From Flavobacteriales bacterium UBA1986 (GTDB lineage Bacteria > Bacteroidota > Bacteroidia > Flavobacteriales_G > Salibacteraceae), in assembly GCA_002336245.1 (NCBI GenBank), contig DDDG01000029.1, positions 105,827 to 169,826 of the forward strand: a stretch of DNA of 64,000 nucleotides, written 5' to 3'. Each line of letters opens with the position of its first letter. The first letter of the stretch is position 1. The position numbers and the translations under genes are program-made. Below the pieces are notes generated by a model. The model worked only from the letters and a program-made list of their open reading frames with translations. It was not told the DNA's origin and did not search any database. Below are positions 7,324 through 16,685 of the stretch, piece after piece.

Positions 7324-9153
7324 ATGAAACAACTTTTCCAGGTTCTTGCTTACCTGAAAAACTACAGGCTCTTTGTAGGTCTAAACATCCTGTTTAACCT
7401 TCTCTCAAGTTTATTTTCTCTCTTTAGCATCTCTCTAGCCATTCCATTTCTCAATCTTATTTTTCTTACAGATACAGCAGAATACGAGGCAATGGCCGCC
7501 GAGAACCCCGAGCCACTTAACTATACCGTAGGCTCCATAACCGAAAATTTCAATCACTTTTTTGGTAACCTAATCCTTACCGAAGGAAAGGGCGCCGCAC
7601 TTCTTGCGCTTTGTGTTTTAATCATCAGTGCTTTTCTTCTCAAGAATTTATCCCGATACATGGCGCTGTTCTTCATTGGCCATGTGCGCACCGGAATCGT
7701 AAGAGACCTTCGCAAAGACACTTATACCAAGTTGCTTTCCCTGCCTCTTTCTTTTTATTCTGAAGAGCGCAAAGGAGATATCATGGCCAGAATAAGCAGT
7801 GATGTTCAGGAAATAGAACACACCATTTTGAGAAGTCTTGAAATGCTTTTTAAGGATCCCATTACCATCGTCATTTTCCTCACGGCCATGTTTGCGATGA
7901 ACGCGAAACTCACCCTCTTCATCTTCATATTGCTGCCTGTTTCGGGCTTTGTCATCGGAAAAATTGGGAAAAGTTTGAAACGCAAATCCGAAAAGGGTCA
8001 AGCTCAGTTTGGCTTGCTCATGTCGTGGGTCGAGGAGAGTATGGCAGGCCTCAGAATCATAAAGGCCTTCAATGCTGAACGTTTTTCCAATGCTCGTTTT
8101 GATTCCATCAATGAGAATTACCGGAGCCTTCTTCTTGGAATGTATCGCAGACGCGACCTCGCCTCACCTTTGAGTGAGTTTATGGGAGTAGGTGTTGTAG
8201 TCATGGTGATGTGGTATGGCGGAAACTTGGTCTTGGATGGAGATTTGGCGGCTGCTAAATTCATTGGCTTTATCATTTTCTTTTCCCAAATCATCAGTCC
8301 ATCCAAGTCCTTTACCGATGCCTTTTACAACATCCAGAAAGGGGCGGCTTCGGCCACGAGAATCGACGATATTCTTCAGGCAGAAGAGAAGATTACAGAT
8401 GATGTTGACGCCAAAGACTTAGCATCCTTCGAATCGAACCTCCGTTTTGATAAGGTCGATTTCTCCTACAAAGACGACAAGGTTTTGAATGGAGTTAGTT
8501 TCGAGCTTCAGAAGGGTAAGATGCTCGCATTGGTGGGTCCGTCGGGGGGTGGAAAATCAACGCTTGCAGATTTAGTAGCTCGTTTTTACGACCTTGATTC
8601 AGGAAGAATCGAGATCGATGGAAAATCTTTCAAAGACATTCGTATTAAGAGCCTTCGAGATAAAATGGGCATCGTCACACAGAACAGTATCCTTTTCAAC
8701 GACACCATTTTCAACAACATTTCTTTTGGCCTTGAAGGGGTGAGTATGGATGAGGTTGTGAAAGCGGCGAAAGTGGCCCATGCACACGATTTTATTCTTG
8801 AATTACCAAATGGATATCACACCAATATTGGTGACGCTGGCGACAAGTTGAGTGGAGGTCAAAAACAACGTATTTCGATAGCTCGCGCTATCTTAAAGAA
8901 CCCACCGATTTTGATTTTAGACGAAGCCACTTCGGCTTTGGATGCTGAATCTGAGAAGGCAGTTCAGGAGGCGCTAGAATCACTAATGATGAATCGAACA
9001 TCAATTGTGATAGCCCATCGACTTTCCACCATTCAAAGGGCTGATATGATTCTAGTGCTCGACAAGGGTGAGATCGTAGAGCGTGGAACACACAACGAGC
9101 TCTCACATGCAGGTGGCTTGTATCAGAAGCTCTCTGAGATGCAAATGCTGTAG
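7324..9153 (+). CDS. ABC exporter, fused permease-ATPase (MsbA-like)
   Basis: 609 residues, a half-transporter with an N-terminal six-helix membrane domain (about 15-330) and a C-terminal nucleotide-binding domain. Walker A is GPSGGGKS at 405-412, the signature LSGGQ at 509-513, Walker B ILILDE at 529-534, and the switch histidine is in IVIAHRLST. The order and length match MsbA-type lipid A flippases or lipid/peptide exporters, which work as homodimers in the inner membrane. The substrate is not visible from sequence, but the operon with plsC supports a lipid role. Ten bases separate it from ctpA. Confidence 0.92.
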   Translation: MKQLFQVLAYLKNYRLFVGLNILFNLLSSLFSLFSISLAIPFLNLIFLTDTAEYEAMAAENPEPLNYTVGSITENFNHFFGNLILTEGKGAALLALCVLIISAFLLKNLSRYMALFFIGHVRTGIVRDLRKDTYTKLLSLPLSFYSEERKGDIMARISSDVQEIEHTILRSLEMLFKDPITIVIFLTAMFAMNAKLTLFIFILLPVSGFVIGKIGKSLKRKSEKGQAQFGLLMSWVEESMAGLRIIKAFNAERFSNARFDSINENYRSLLLGMYRRRDLASPLSEFMGVGVVVMVMWYGGNLVLDGDLAAAKFIGFIIFFSQIISPSKSFTDAFYNIQKGAASATRIDDILQAEEKITDDVDAKDLASFESNLRFDKVDFSYKDDKVLNGVSFELQKGKMLALVGPSGGGKSTLADLVARFYDLDSGRIEIDGKSFKDIRIKSLRDKMGIVTQNSILFNDTIFNNISFGLEGVSMDEVVKAAKVAHAHDFILELPNGYHTNIGDAGDKLSGGQKQRISIARAILKNPPILILDEATSALDAESEKAVQEALESLMMNRTSIVIAHRLSTIQRADMILVLDKGEIVERGTHNELSHAGGLYQKLSEMQML

Positions 9154-9179
9154 AGTGATTGCCCCTCAAGCTACTTGCT

Positions 9180-10916
9180 TTAAGCTAGGCCCAACTCTTT
9201 TTTCTGTTCGTCTGAAATAGGTGCAGGCGCATCGATCATAACGTCGCGCCCACTGTTGTTTTTTGGAAAAGCGATGTAATCCCGAATGGAATCAGTTCCT
9301 CCAAACATTGCAGCAATTCGGTCAAAACCAAAGGCGATCCCACCATGAGGAGGGGCACCATATTCGAAGGCTTTCATGAGAAAACCAAATTGCGCTTCGG
9401 CCTCATCTTTCGTAAAGCCCAGTGCATCGAACATTTGTTCTTGTTCACTGCGATCGTGAATACGGATTGAACCTCCGCCCAATTCTACTCCATTGATCAC
9501 CATGTCGTAGGCATTTGCTTTCACCTCAAGTGGATGAGTTTTCAGTTTCTCTCTGTCTTCGGGAAGCGCTGAGGTGAAAGGGTGATGCATGGCGTGTACT
9601 GCGCCCGATTCTTCGTCTTTTTCGAGGAGAGGAAAGTCTACCACCCATAAAGGAGCGTATTTGCTGGGGTCTTTTAAGCCCATGCGCCCTCCCATTTCTA
9701 GGCGCAATTCGCTCATGGCCTTGCGTGTCAAACGATCATCACCAGATAATACGAGAAGGAGGTCTCCCTCAGAAGCAGAGCAAGTTTTCGCTATTTCGCC
9801 CAGTTGCTCTTGAGTATAAAATTTATCTACTGAAGACTTGAAGCTTCCGTCCGCATTGTATTTAATGTACACCAATCCACGCATTCCAATCTGCGGGCGC
9901 TTCACCCAATCAGTAAGAGCATCCAATTGCTTGCGGCTGTATTCTCCTTGACCTTTGGCGCAAATTCCTAAAACGGATTCAGCGTCGTCGAAGACCTTAA
10001 AGCCCTTTCCTTGAGTCGCCGAATTTAGATTTTGAATTTCCATTCCGAAACGCAAGTCTGGCTTATCGTTCCCGTATTTTTCCATAGCTTCATCGTACGC
10101 CATCCGAGGGAAATCAGGTAAATCAAGGCCCTTTACTTCCGTAAAAAGATGCTTCATAAGCCCTTCAAAAAGAGCGAGTACATCGTCCCTCTCAACAAAT
10201 GCCATCTCGCAATCGATTTGAGTAAACTCTGGCTGCCGGTCGGCCCTTAAATCTTCATCTCGAAAGCAACGTACAATCTGGAAGTATCGATCGTAGCCAC
10301 TGATCATCAGAAGCTGCTTAAATGTTTGTGGAGATTGAGGCAGGGCATAGTATTGCCCTTCATTCATTCTAGAGGGAACGACAAAATCACGGGCGCCCTC
10401 TGGCGTTGATTTGATGAGGTACGGAGTTTCAATTTCCAGGAATGAAGCCGAACTTAAATAGGTTCTTACAGCTAGAGCAAGACGATGTCGTAATGCTAAG
10501 TTTTCTTGAAGTGGAGCTCTCCGAAGATCCAGGAAACGATATTGCATGCGCAATTCCTCTCCGCCATCAGATTCTGTTTCGATCGTAAAGGGAGGAACTT
10601 TAGATGAATTTAATACAGTCAGTTTAGAAACTTCGAGTTCAATATCTCCAGTCGACATCTGGGCATTTTTGCTCGTTCGTTCAATTACTTTTCCTTCTAC
10701 TTGAAGAACAAACTCTCGGCCCAGCTTGCGTGCTTGTTCACATAGTGCCGCATTGCTTTCCATATTGAACGCCAGTTGTGTGATTCCATAGCGATCTCTT
10801 AAGTCAAGGAAAGTCATTCCACCTAAGTCTCTGGACCGCTGAAGCCAGCCGCTCAGTTGAACTTGTTCACCTATATTTTCGGACCGAAGTTCACCGCAAT
10901 TGTGTGTTCGAAGCAT
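9180..10916 (-). CDS. aspS: Aspartyl-tRNA synthetase
   Basis: Charges tRNA-Asp (in this group possibly also tRNA-Asn, since gatC is present). 578 residues from the chosen start MLRTHNCGEL; further upstream starts would run into the divergent tadA promoter region and add a non-conserved 44 residues. An OB-fold anticodon-binding domain (about 15-110) carries VQLSGWLQRSRDLGGMTF. The class II core follows, with motif 2 RCFRDEDLRADRQPEFTQID, a bacterial-type insertion (GAD domain) in the middle, and motif 3 GIAFGFDRIAAMFGG near the end. A TAAATTCG element is 17 bases upstream. Confidence 0.97.
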   Translation of the reverse strand: MLRTHNCGELRSENIGEQVQLSGWLQRSRDLGGMTFLDLRDRYGITQLAFNMESNAALCEQARKLGREFVLQVEGKVIERTSKNAQMSTGDIELEVSKLTVLNSSKVPPFTIETESDGGEELRMQYRFLDLRRAPLQENLALRHRLALAVRTYLSSASFLEIETPYLIKSTPEGARDFVVPSRMNEGQYYALPQSPQTFKQLLMISGYDRYFQIVRCFRDEDLRADRQPEFTQIDCEMAFVERDDVLALFEGLMKHLFTEVKGLDLPDFPRMAYDEAMEKYGNDKPDLRFGMEIQNLNSATQGKGFKVFDDAESVLGICAKGQGEYSRKQLDALTDWVKRPQIGMRGLVYIKYNADGSFKSSVDKFYTQEQLGEIAKTCSASEGDLLLVLSGDDRLTRKAMSELRLEMGGRMGLKDPSKYAPLWVVDFPLLEKDEESGAVHAMHHPFTSALPEDREKLKTHPLEVKANAYDMVINGVELGGGSIRIHDRSEQEQMFDALGFTKDEAEAQFGFLMKAFEYGAPPHGGIAFGFDRIAAMFGGTDSIRDYIAFPKNNSGRDVMIDAPAPISDEQKKELGLA

Positions 10917-10933
10917 GCTCTTTAATTGAGTCG

Positions 10934-10941
10934 CGAATTTA
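10934..10941 (-). promoter_or_regulatory. Putative -7 element (TAAATTCG) for aspS
   Basis: One mismatch (TTCG for TTTG) from TAnnTTTG, 17 bases before the chosen aspS ATG. The same TTCG variant recurs before ppiD, leuS and the T9SS cargo gene. Confidence 0.4.
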
Positions 10942-11000
10942 GTAAGAATGATGAGCCTTGAACCCTCATTATCGAAGCGCTCATTGTATAAATTCGTCGC

Positions 11001-11447
11001 ATGATTGAACCCTATTCTCATGAACACTTCATGAAGCAGGCATTGCAAGAAGCTCAGGCTGCTTTTGCTGAAGACGAAGTTCCCGTTGGCGCTTTAGTAG
11101 TAGCAAACAATAGAATCATTGCGCGCGCGCACAACCTTACGGAGCGATTGAACGATGTTACAGCGCACGCAGAAATGCAGGCAATTACGTCAGCGGCAGA
11201 TTTTATGGGTGGGAAGTTTTTGGACAAGTGTCGCCTATATGTGACCTTGGAGCCTTGCGTGATGTGTGCAGGCGCGATTCATTGGGCGCGTTTTTCTGAA
11301 ATTATTTTTGGTGCATCTGACCCGAAAAAGGGCTACACATTATTGGAGAAAAATGTTTTCCACCCTAAGACGAAGGTTCAACACGGGATTTTAGAAGCGG
11401 AGTGTTCGGCACTTCTCAAGGAGTTTTTCCTCAAGAAAAGGAACTAG
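11001..11447 (+). CDS. tadA: tRNA-specific adenosine deaminase TadA
   Basis: Deaminates A34 of tRNA-Arg(ACG) to inosine so that it can read CGN codons. 148 residues, normal length. The zinc-dependent cytidine-deaminase fold shows HAE at 56-58 (zinc ligand H56, proton-shuttle E58) and PCVMC at 85-89 (ligands C86 and C89). The N-terminal MKQALQEAQAAF and EVPVGALVV segments are typical of TadA rather than guanine or cytosine deaminases. It is divergent from aspS; its stop shares the tetranucleotide CTAG with the stop of the convergent gene. Confidence 0.96.
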   Translation: MIEPYSHEHFMKQALQEAQAAFAEDEVPVGALVVANNRIIARAHNLTERLNDVTAHAEMQAITSAADFMGGKFLDKCRLYVTLEPCVMCAGAIHWARFSEIIFGASDPKKGYTLLEKNVFHPKTKVQHGILEAECSALLKEFFLKKRN

Positions 11448-11779
11448 TCTTTCAGAGCATTCCTGAGATAGACTTTTTGAAAACAGCGGTTTAAGATTAG
11501 GTCAGTAAATTCTTGTAAATCAAATTTTTGCAGACTTTTTTGGCGCTCCTCTTCTTTTAAGTCGACTCGATAGGAAATGAGCTGCAGCTTGGCCGCCTCA
11601 AGGTTTAAAAGGTGCTTTTTGGCCACCTCAAACAGCTCTTCATGCATATGGAGAATGGTCGAAGGACGAAGAATGGGGACTACAATTCCGAGGTCTTTTT
11701 CCAACTGCTTGCACACTTGTTCAATCACCTCGGTCTCATTCAATTTAAGTTTTGAGAGCGCTTGAATTTGAAGATTCAC
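11444..11779 (-). CDS. Hypothetical protein, helical
   Basis: 111 residues from a GTG at 11779; a longer frame from 11845 would overlap the start of the divergent secreted-protein gene at 11799. The sequence is charged and predicted helical (LSKLKLNETEVIEQVCKQLE, LEAAKLQLISYRVDLKEEER), with no signal peptide or membrane helix. No family was recognised. The stop codon overlaps tadA's stop tail-to-tail. Its reality rests on the lack of another candidate for this 330-base stretch and on protein-like composition. The start is uncertain. Confidence 0.6.
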   Translation of the reverse strand: MNLQIQALSKLKLNETEVIEQVCKQLEKDLGIVVPILRPSTILHMHEELFEVAKKHLLNLEAAKLQLISYRVDLKEEERQKSLQKFDLQEFTDLILNRCFQKVYLRNALKD

Positions 11780-11798
11780 TATTGTGCATATTTGTTCT

Positions 11799-13088
11799 AT
11801 GATCAAAGTTAGTTTAGCAGCCATCCTTCTTCTCTTAAGTTTCACGAGCTTTTCTCAGATAAGCATCGAAGGAAACCTCAAAGATTCTGCAACCGGAGAG
11901 GCTTTGGCATATGCGAATGTGTATTTCCAGAAGAGCTACCAAGGCAGCTTGAGCAATTTGGAAGGGGACTTCATTGTTTCGTCGGATTCGGTTTACAAGA
12001 ACGACACGCTTGTAATGAGTTTAATTGGATACGAGACCTTAAAGCTACCGGTGTCGGGAATAAAGTCCCCACTGCAACTTACAATGACGTCCAAATCTTA
12101 CCAGCTCCATGAGGTAGTTATTTTACCTAAACCTGCGGAGTACTATGTATTAAAAGCGGCGCAAAACATTCCAGAAAACTACGGAACAACCGCCTTTAAC
12201 AGTCAGGTTTATTATCGTGAACTTTTAAAAGAAAATGGAGAGTTCAGCCACTTCATAGAAGCGATTTTAGGCGCCTACAATAAGGGATACGGAGATACAA
12301 TAGATTCCAACCAATTGAGCATCGCCACTTCGAAGGTCTACGAAGACATAGAAGACATACAGTTCATGCGCAAGCAAATCGACAAGCGTGAAGACAAGGC
12401 CCGTAAGAAGGCTAAAAAGAAAGGTGAGGAATTTGATGAAGACAAAGAGGGCTTCTCCATCAATTTGGGGAACCCAATTTTTCTCTTCAACTACAACGTA
12501 CTCAGGACAAGGAGATCTTTTTTCGATTCTGAAAAAATCAAGGATTATGAATTTAAAATCGAGGGCGTTATTGATTCGGGCGATGATAAATTGCTTGTGA
12601 TTTCCTTTGATCAACGGACCAATGTGAAAGAAGCTCTTTTCAAAGGGAAAATGTACCTAGAAGAGGAGAGTCTGGCCGTCGTTTCAGTGGAGTATTCCTA
12701 CAGTGAACGCGGGAAAAAGTATTTGATCCCAACAACGACCGAAGCAGCGATGTGGGTTCTTGGGATTAAGTTTGAAGGTCCTTATTTGGATGTAACCATA
12801 CGGTCGAAAAAGGTGGCCGATCGATGGTTGCTCAGCGATGTTTTAGTGAGTGCAAATGCGAATTTGGAAAAGCGTCATTTATTTTCCGACAACGAGCTTT
12901 CACAGTTTGAAGCCGAAATCTTTTTCTCCCTTCTTGAACATGATTTTGAACGCGCCGAAAAACTTGCCCCAGAAGCTTTAGTTACGGTGAAGCCTGCATT
13001 CAAAAGGCAACTCAAGCATGAGCCAGAAAACCCACTTTGGGAGAAGTATACTTTGATTAAGCCTGAGCGCTTTTTGGATAAATTCTAA
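11799..13088 (+). CDS. Secreted protein with N-terminal carboxypeptidase-regulatory-like domain
   Basis: 429 residues from the ATG at 11799 (MIKVSLAAILLLLSFTSFSQ), which gives a clean signal peptide ending at about residue 20. Residues 22-105 are a CarboxypepD_reg-like beta-sandwich (IEGNLKDSATGEALAYANVY), the module that caps many Bacteroidota outer-membrane proteins. The remaining 320 residues have a lysine/glutamate-rich helical stretch (KREDKARKKAKKKGEEFDED) and beta-rich segments. They resemble the DUF5686-like or plain secreted members of this class but lack a clear TonB plug or barrel. It probably acts in the periplasm or outer membrane; function unknown. Its stop overlaps that of the radical SAM gene by 4 bases. 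Confidence 0.8.
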   Translation: MIKVSLAAILLLLSFTSFSQISIEGNLKDSATGEALAYANVYFQKSYQGSLSNLEGDFIVSSDSVYKNDTLVMSLIGYETLKLPVSGIKSPLQLTMTSKSYQLHEVVILPKPAEYYVLKAAQNIPENYGTTAFNSQVYYRELLKENGEFSHFIEAILGAYNKGYGDTIDSNQLSIATSKVYEDIEDIQFMRKQIDKREDKARKKAKKKGEEFDEDKEGFSINLGNPIFLFNYNVLRTRRSFFDSEKIKDYEFKIEGVIDSGDDKLLVISFDQRTNVKEALFKGKMYLEEESLAVVSVEYSYSERGKKYLIPTTTEAAMWVLGIKFEGPYLDVTIRSKKVADRWLLSDVLVSANANLEKRHLFSDNELSQFEAEIFFSLLEHDFERAEKLAPEALVTVKPAFKRQLKHEPENPLWEKYTLIKPERFLDKF

Positions 13089-14077
13089 TTCAAACTTCCC
13101 TGACAAGAGGAACCTGCACCTGCCGTGCACCCAAAACAATGCGAAGCCGTGAGGATGCGGCGGCCCATAAGAGTATTGGAATCATAGCTGTCTAAACTCC
13201 CCGATTGCTGAATGGGCATTGCTAACATCTGATTGAAATCACAATCGAACAGGCGCCCTTGCCAATCGACGGAAATTGTGTCGCTGCACATGAGACCACC
13301 TAGTGTAGATGGATTGAAGGATTCAATGAGCTTATTCATGTACGCATCGAGTTGGTCGGTCGCAACGAGAAAATCTAAGAAGCGGCTGATGGGCATATTT
13401 GTGATGGTGAAAAGCTGATTGAATACAAGTCCATGTTCTTCCCCTAGAATGCGTTTATAATCTTGCTCGAGGGCGCGTTGGTCTCCCGATAAACTTGCAC
13501 CTCCCGGGTTGTAGACCAAGTCTAAAATAAGGTCCTCTACTTTGCCATAGCCACATTCATTGAGTAGTTTGAGGGCTTCAATGGACTGCTCGTAAACACC
13601 AATCCCGCGCTGTTTGTCCACATTTTCTTGCGTGTAACACGGCAACGAAGAAATTATGCGCAGCTTGTTAGTCTTAAAAAACTCGACGAGGCTTCGAGTG
13701 ATTTTGTTTTGCACGATGAAGGTCAGATTTGACCGAACGATTACTTCGTCGCAAATTTTTGCGGCGCTTTCAGCAAACCACCGGAAGTGGGGATGCATCT
13801 CAGGGGCACCACCTGTGATGTCGAGACTCGAAATATTCTCACTTTTCAAAATCTCCAAACACTTCTCAAGATGCTCACGCGACATTTTCTCTGTCCGTGT
13901 GGGGCCAGCGTCAACATGGCAATGATGACAGGTTTGATTGCACATATATCCAAGGTTAACCTGAAGAATTCGAGCTTTTCCAGCACGAAGATCCTTGAAT
14001 CCAAAGTCTTGAATTTTGTCGGAGAAAGATACTTTTGAGTGCTTCTGCAGCAAGACAATTTGATCGAGGCTTTCCAT
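13085..14077 (-). CDS. ArsS-type radical SAM protein (rSAM/Cys-rich family)
   Basis: 330 residues. The radical SAM cluster motif is CNQTCHHC, with cysteines 46, 50 and 53 binding the 4Fe-4S cluster that cleaves S-adenosylmethionine. The GGAPEMHPHF segment is the SAM-binding GGE-like strand. The C-terminal half carries the cysteine-rich tail of the ArsS/DUF3641 family: MCSDTISVDWQGRLFDCDFN, then C314, C317 and C325 in SHCFGCTAGAGSSCQG. Family members are assigned to arsenosugar biosynthesis, and some carry selenocysteine in the tail where this protein has cysteine; that is from memory of the family. No arsenic methyltransferase gene lies nearby, so the substrate is an inference. Confidence 0.85.
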   Translation of the reverse strand: MESLDQIVLLQKHSKVSFSDKIQDFGFKDLRAGKARILQVNLGYMCNQTCHHCHVDAGPTRTEKMSREHLEKCLEILKSENISSLDITGGAPEMHPHFRWFAESAAKICDEVIVRSNLTFIVQNKITRSLVEFFKTNKLRIISSLPCYTQENVDKQRGIGVYEQSIEALKLLNECGYGKVEDLILDLVYNPGGASLSGDQRALEQDYKRILGEEHGLVFNQLFTITNMPISRFLDFLVATDQLDAYMNKLIESFNPSTLGGLMCSDTISVDWQGRLFDCDFNQMLAMPIQQSGSLDSYDSNTLMGRRILTASHCFGCTAGAGSSCQGSLN

Positions 14078-14244
14078 TGGAATGAGTGAACTGCGATGAT
14101 AGGAAAATTGAAGGTAGCAGCTTGTCTGCGAAGAGTCAAACTCAAGAGCTTTTCTGATGACCTTCGCAATTGAGTTGAAGCATAAAAAACTAATTTAGCG
14201 GGGTTCGCGCACTGCTCGGATTAGACGAACGTCTTCCAGCAGGT

Positions 14245-15228
14245 ATGTCAAAGTATAAAGTAGCGGTTCTCGGGCCGGTTCCTCGAGATCATATCACCAC
14301 TCACAAGGGAGAGGTTATCGAGAAGTATGGCTGTGCCATGCACACCACTGTGGGCTTGTCGAGGTTACTCGGGGAAGAAGGAACAGTATATCCAGTTTCG
14401 CACCTTCGGCGCAGAGACGAGGCCGCAGTCAAGGACATCCTTAGGGATTTCGACAACATTGATTTGAACTACATTACTTCTGACGCCGATCAAGGCGATG
14501 TGATTCGGCTCAAATTCCTCGATCAAAACAATCGACAGGAGAAACAAACGGCCTTTATGAATCCAATACTCCCAGAGGATGTAAAGGATCTTTTGGATTG
14601 CGATGTCTTCGTTTGTGTTCCGATTACCGACTATGAAGTTCCTTTAGAAACATTGAAGTACATCAAGGCGAACAGCGATGCCATTATTATTTTTGATGCT
14701 CATGGACCCACCAATGGGATTACGACTAAGGGAGATCGAGTGCTCAAGTTCTGGATTGATCGAGACTTATGGCTGCCCTACATCGATGTGCTTAAAATGA
14801 ATTTGGAAGAGTCCAATTGCTGTTGGTTCCAAAAGGAATATGAGCTGGAGGCATTGAAAGCTTTCGACGAAAACGACATGACGCATCTACCTGATTTTGC
14901 GGAACATGCACTAGCGCATGGGGTGCAGGCTTTAATCGTGACGCTCGATTCAAGCGGTGGGGTTGTTTTCTATAAAGAAGAAAATGAAATTCAACAGAAG
15001 TACATGAAGGCCATATACGTTGAACATGTGGTGGATACTACTGGATGTGGAGACTCCTTTGCTGGGGGTTTGGGCTACGGATTGCTTGGGGATTCTTCGA
15101 ATTCTTTAAAGGCCATTAAATATGCAAATGCACTGGGTGCTCAACGCACCCAAGGCCCTGGCTTTGACGTGTTCAAATCAAAAGAAGAAACGGATCAAAT
15201 GATCCAAGACTTCTACGGAGGCATTTAG
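14245..15228 (+). CDS. PfkB-family carbohydrate kinase
   Basis: 327 residues of the ribokinase/PfkB fold. The N-terminal strand VAVLGPVPRDHITT and a weakly conserved glycine-rich region start the fold. The C-terminal signature DTTGCGDSFAGG at 264-275 supplies the anion hole (GCGD 267-270) and catalytic base D270. It phosphorylates a hydroxyl of a sugar or nucleoside-like substrate with ATP. The substrate cannot be read from the sequence; fructose, ribose, adenosine and deoxyribose-type sugars are candidates. An aldose 1-epimerase gene follows within 12 bases, so a small sugar-utilisation operon is likely. Confidence 0.88.
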   Translation: MSKYKVAVLGPVPRDHITTHKGEVIEKYGCAMHTTVGLSRLLGEEGTVYPVSHLRRRDEAAVKDILRDFDNIDLNYITSDADQGDVIRLKFLDQNNRQEKQTAFMNPILPEDVKDLLDCDVFVCVPITDYEVPLETLKYIKANSDAIIIFDAHGPTNGITTKGDRVLKFWIDRDLWLPYIDVLKMNLEESNCCWFQKEYELEALKAFDENDMTHLPDFAEHALAHGVQALIVTLDSSGGVVFYKEENEIQQKYMKAIYVEHVVDTTGCGDSFAGGLGYGLLGDSSNSLKAIKYANALGAQRTQGPGFDVFKSKEETDQMIQDFYGGI

Positions 15229-15240
15229 CGCGCCCTGTTG

Positions 15241-16287
15241 ATGGTAGACCCTTTAAATTTTCAGACTCAACTCAATGGCAAAAAAGTTGAATTGTTTCAT
15301 CTCATCAATGGGACTGGACTTTCATGTCAAGTGTGCAATTATGGCGCACGACTGATCAGCCTTAATGCCCCCGATCGTCATGGAAAAGTAGTAGACCTTG
15401 TATTAGGCTATGAGTCCCTTCAAGAGTACATCATGCATCCTGAGCAGTATTTTGGAGCAACGATTGGCCGTTATGCAAATCGAATTAGTGGAGGAAGAAT
15501 AAAAATTCATGATGAGGAGTTTCAGCTGACAACAAACTGGAATGGACATCAAATACACGGTGGAAACAAAGGATTTAATAAAGCGGTTTGGGATGTCGTA
15601 GGACATTCTCAGAATGAAGTCAAAATGCGACACGCTTCCCCTGATGGAGAAGAAGGCTTTCCTGGAAACTTATTGATAGATCTCTCATATCGTTTATCAG
15701 AGCAGAATGAATTGCACATATCCTTCGAAGCAAGCTCTGATCGAGACACGCATTTTAATTGCACCAATCATTCCTACTTCAACCTCTCGGGGGAGGGGAG
15801 TGGTCTCATCGGGGACCACGTTCTAAAGCTGAATTCAACTGAGTTTACTGCGATTGATGAAAGTCAATTACCTACTGGTGAAATTCTTTCAGTGAGGAAC
15901 AGTCCATTTGATTTTACTTCAGCACGGGCCATTCAAGATTCTTATGCCTCTCAGAACGCGCAGTTTTTGCGTGGAAATGGATATGATCACAATTTCGTAA
16001 TAGAGGGTGAGGGTTTGCGCTTTGCAGCAGAAATGCACGACCCAAAGTCGGGCAGAACGATGAAGGTTTTTGCCACAGAACCAGGAATTCAATTTTATGG
16101 GGGAAACTCTTTAGATGCGGGGATCAAAGGAAAAGGAGGAAAGACCTACGGACCAAGATCTGCCTTCTGCCTCGAAACCCAACATTTCCCCGACAGTCCA
16201 AATCAACCAAGTTTTCCGAGTACTCTATTGTCGGCGCAAAAGCCCTATCGTTCTGAAACCATTTTTCAATTTAGCGTCAGCTCCTAG
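15241..16287 (+). CDS. Aldose 1-epimerase (galactose mutarotase family)
   Basis: 348 residues. Interconverts alpha and beta anomers of aldoses such as glucose or galactose. Family marks are YGARLISLNAPD, FGATIGRYANRI, the substrate loop NWNGHQIHGGNKGF, catalytic acid histidine in NHSYFNLSG, NGYDHNFV, and the catalytic base glutamate in FCLETQHFPDSPN. I chose the ATG at 15241 over a TTG one codon upstream. There is no signal peptide, so it is cytoplasmic. It lies 12 bases after the PfkB-family kinase. Confidence 0.95.
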   Translation: MVDPLNFQTQLNGKKVELFHLINGTGLSCQVCNYGARLISLNAPDRHGKVVDLVLGYESLQEYIMHPEQYFGATIGRYANRISGGRIKIHDEEFQLTTNWNGHQIHGGNKGFNKAVWDVVGHSQNEVKMRHASPDGEEGFPGNLLIDLSYRLSEQNELHISFEASSDRDTHFNCTNHSYFNLSGEGSGLIGDHVLKLNSTEFTAIDESQLPTGEILSVRNSPFDFTSARAIQDSYASQNAQFLRGNGYDHNFVIEGEGLRFAAEMHDPKSGRTMKVFATEPGIQFYGGNSLDAGIKGKGGKTYGPRSAFCLETQHFPDSPNQPSFPSTLLSAQKPYRSETIFQFSVSS

Positions 16288-16316
16288 TGCATCACGTCGC
16301 ATCCTATATTCGGCAA

Positions 16317-16685
16317 ATGAAAGCCCTCTCTTTTGGATTTCTTGCTTTTTTCATTTCGTTAGGAGGACTAAATGCCCAAACGATTGTTGTTAAACCTGAG
16401 AAGTGCAAAAAGTCTGAAATAAATATCATTTCAGGTGAAGCGATTCCTGCGAATTATGCCATCATCGGAGCGAGTAACTTTCCGCGGAAAGGTGTTGCTT
16501 GGAAACTTGATCGCTTAGATGTTTCTACCCAAAAGGCCATTCGTGAATTTGGAAAGTTGAAAGGTGCCTGCACCATATTCGTTGACTTTAAGAGCGACAT
16601 CATGCCTATTCAAGATGACGATGGACGTGATATGAAGAAGACCCACATTTACTTTTATGCTTTGAGGCCTTACAGCAGCTTGTAG
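16317..16685 (+). CDS. Small secreted protein, unknown function
   Basis: 122 residues from the ATG at 16317 (MKALSFGFLAFFISLGGLNAQ), which gives a signal peptide ending near residue 21; an upstream GTG at 16287 would bury it. The mature part (NFPRKGVAWKLDRLDVSTQK, then ACTIFVDFKSDIMPIQDDDG) is beta-rich and has two cysteines that could pair. No family recognised. It follows the mutarotase by 29 bases on the same strand and might be co-transcribed. Confidence 0.65.
   Translation: MKALSFGFLAFFISLGGLNAQTIVVKPEKCKKSEINIISGEAIPANYAIIGASNFPRKGVAWKLDRLDVSTQKAIREFGKLKGACTIFVDFKSDIMPIQDDDGRDMKKTHIYFYALRPYSSL

Noticed and set aside
10989..10996. TAAATTCG as a promoter for tadA
   Set aside because: It ends only 4 bases before the start codon, which would place the transcription start inside the gene.
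10917..11048. 44-residue N-terminal extension of AspS
   Set aside because: It overlaps the divergent tadA start, and the family begins at MLRTHNCGEL.
13085..13150. Possible selenocysteine in the ArsS-type tail
   Set aside because: The codon at the family's selenocysteine position is a normal cysteine codon and no in-frame TGA occurs.
14245..16287. PfkB kinase and mutarotase as parts of a complete sugar catabolic island
   Set aside because: No transporter, regulator or aldolase is adjacent; only a two-gene operon can be supported.
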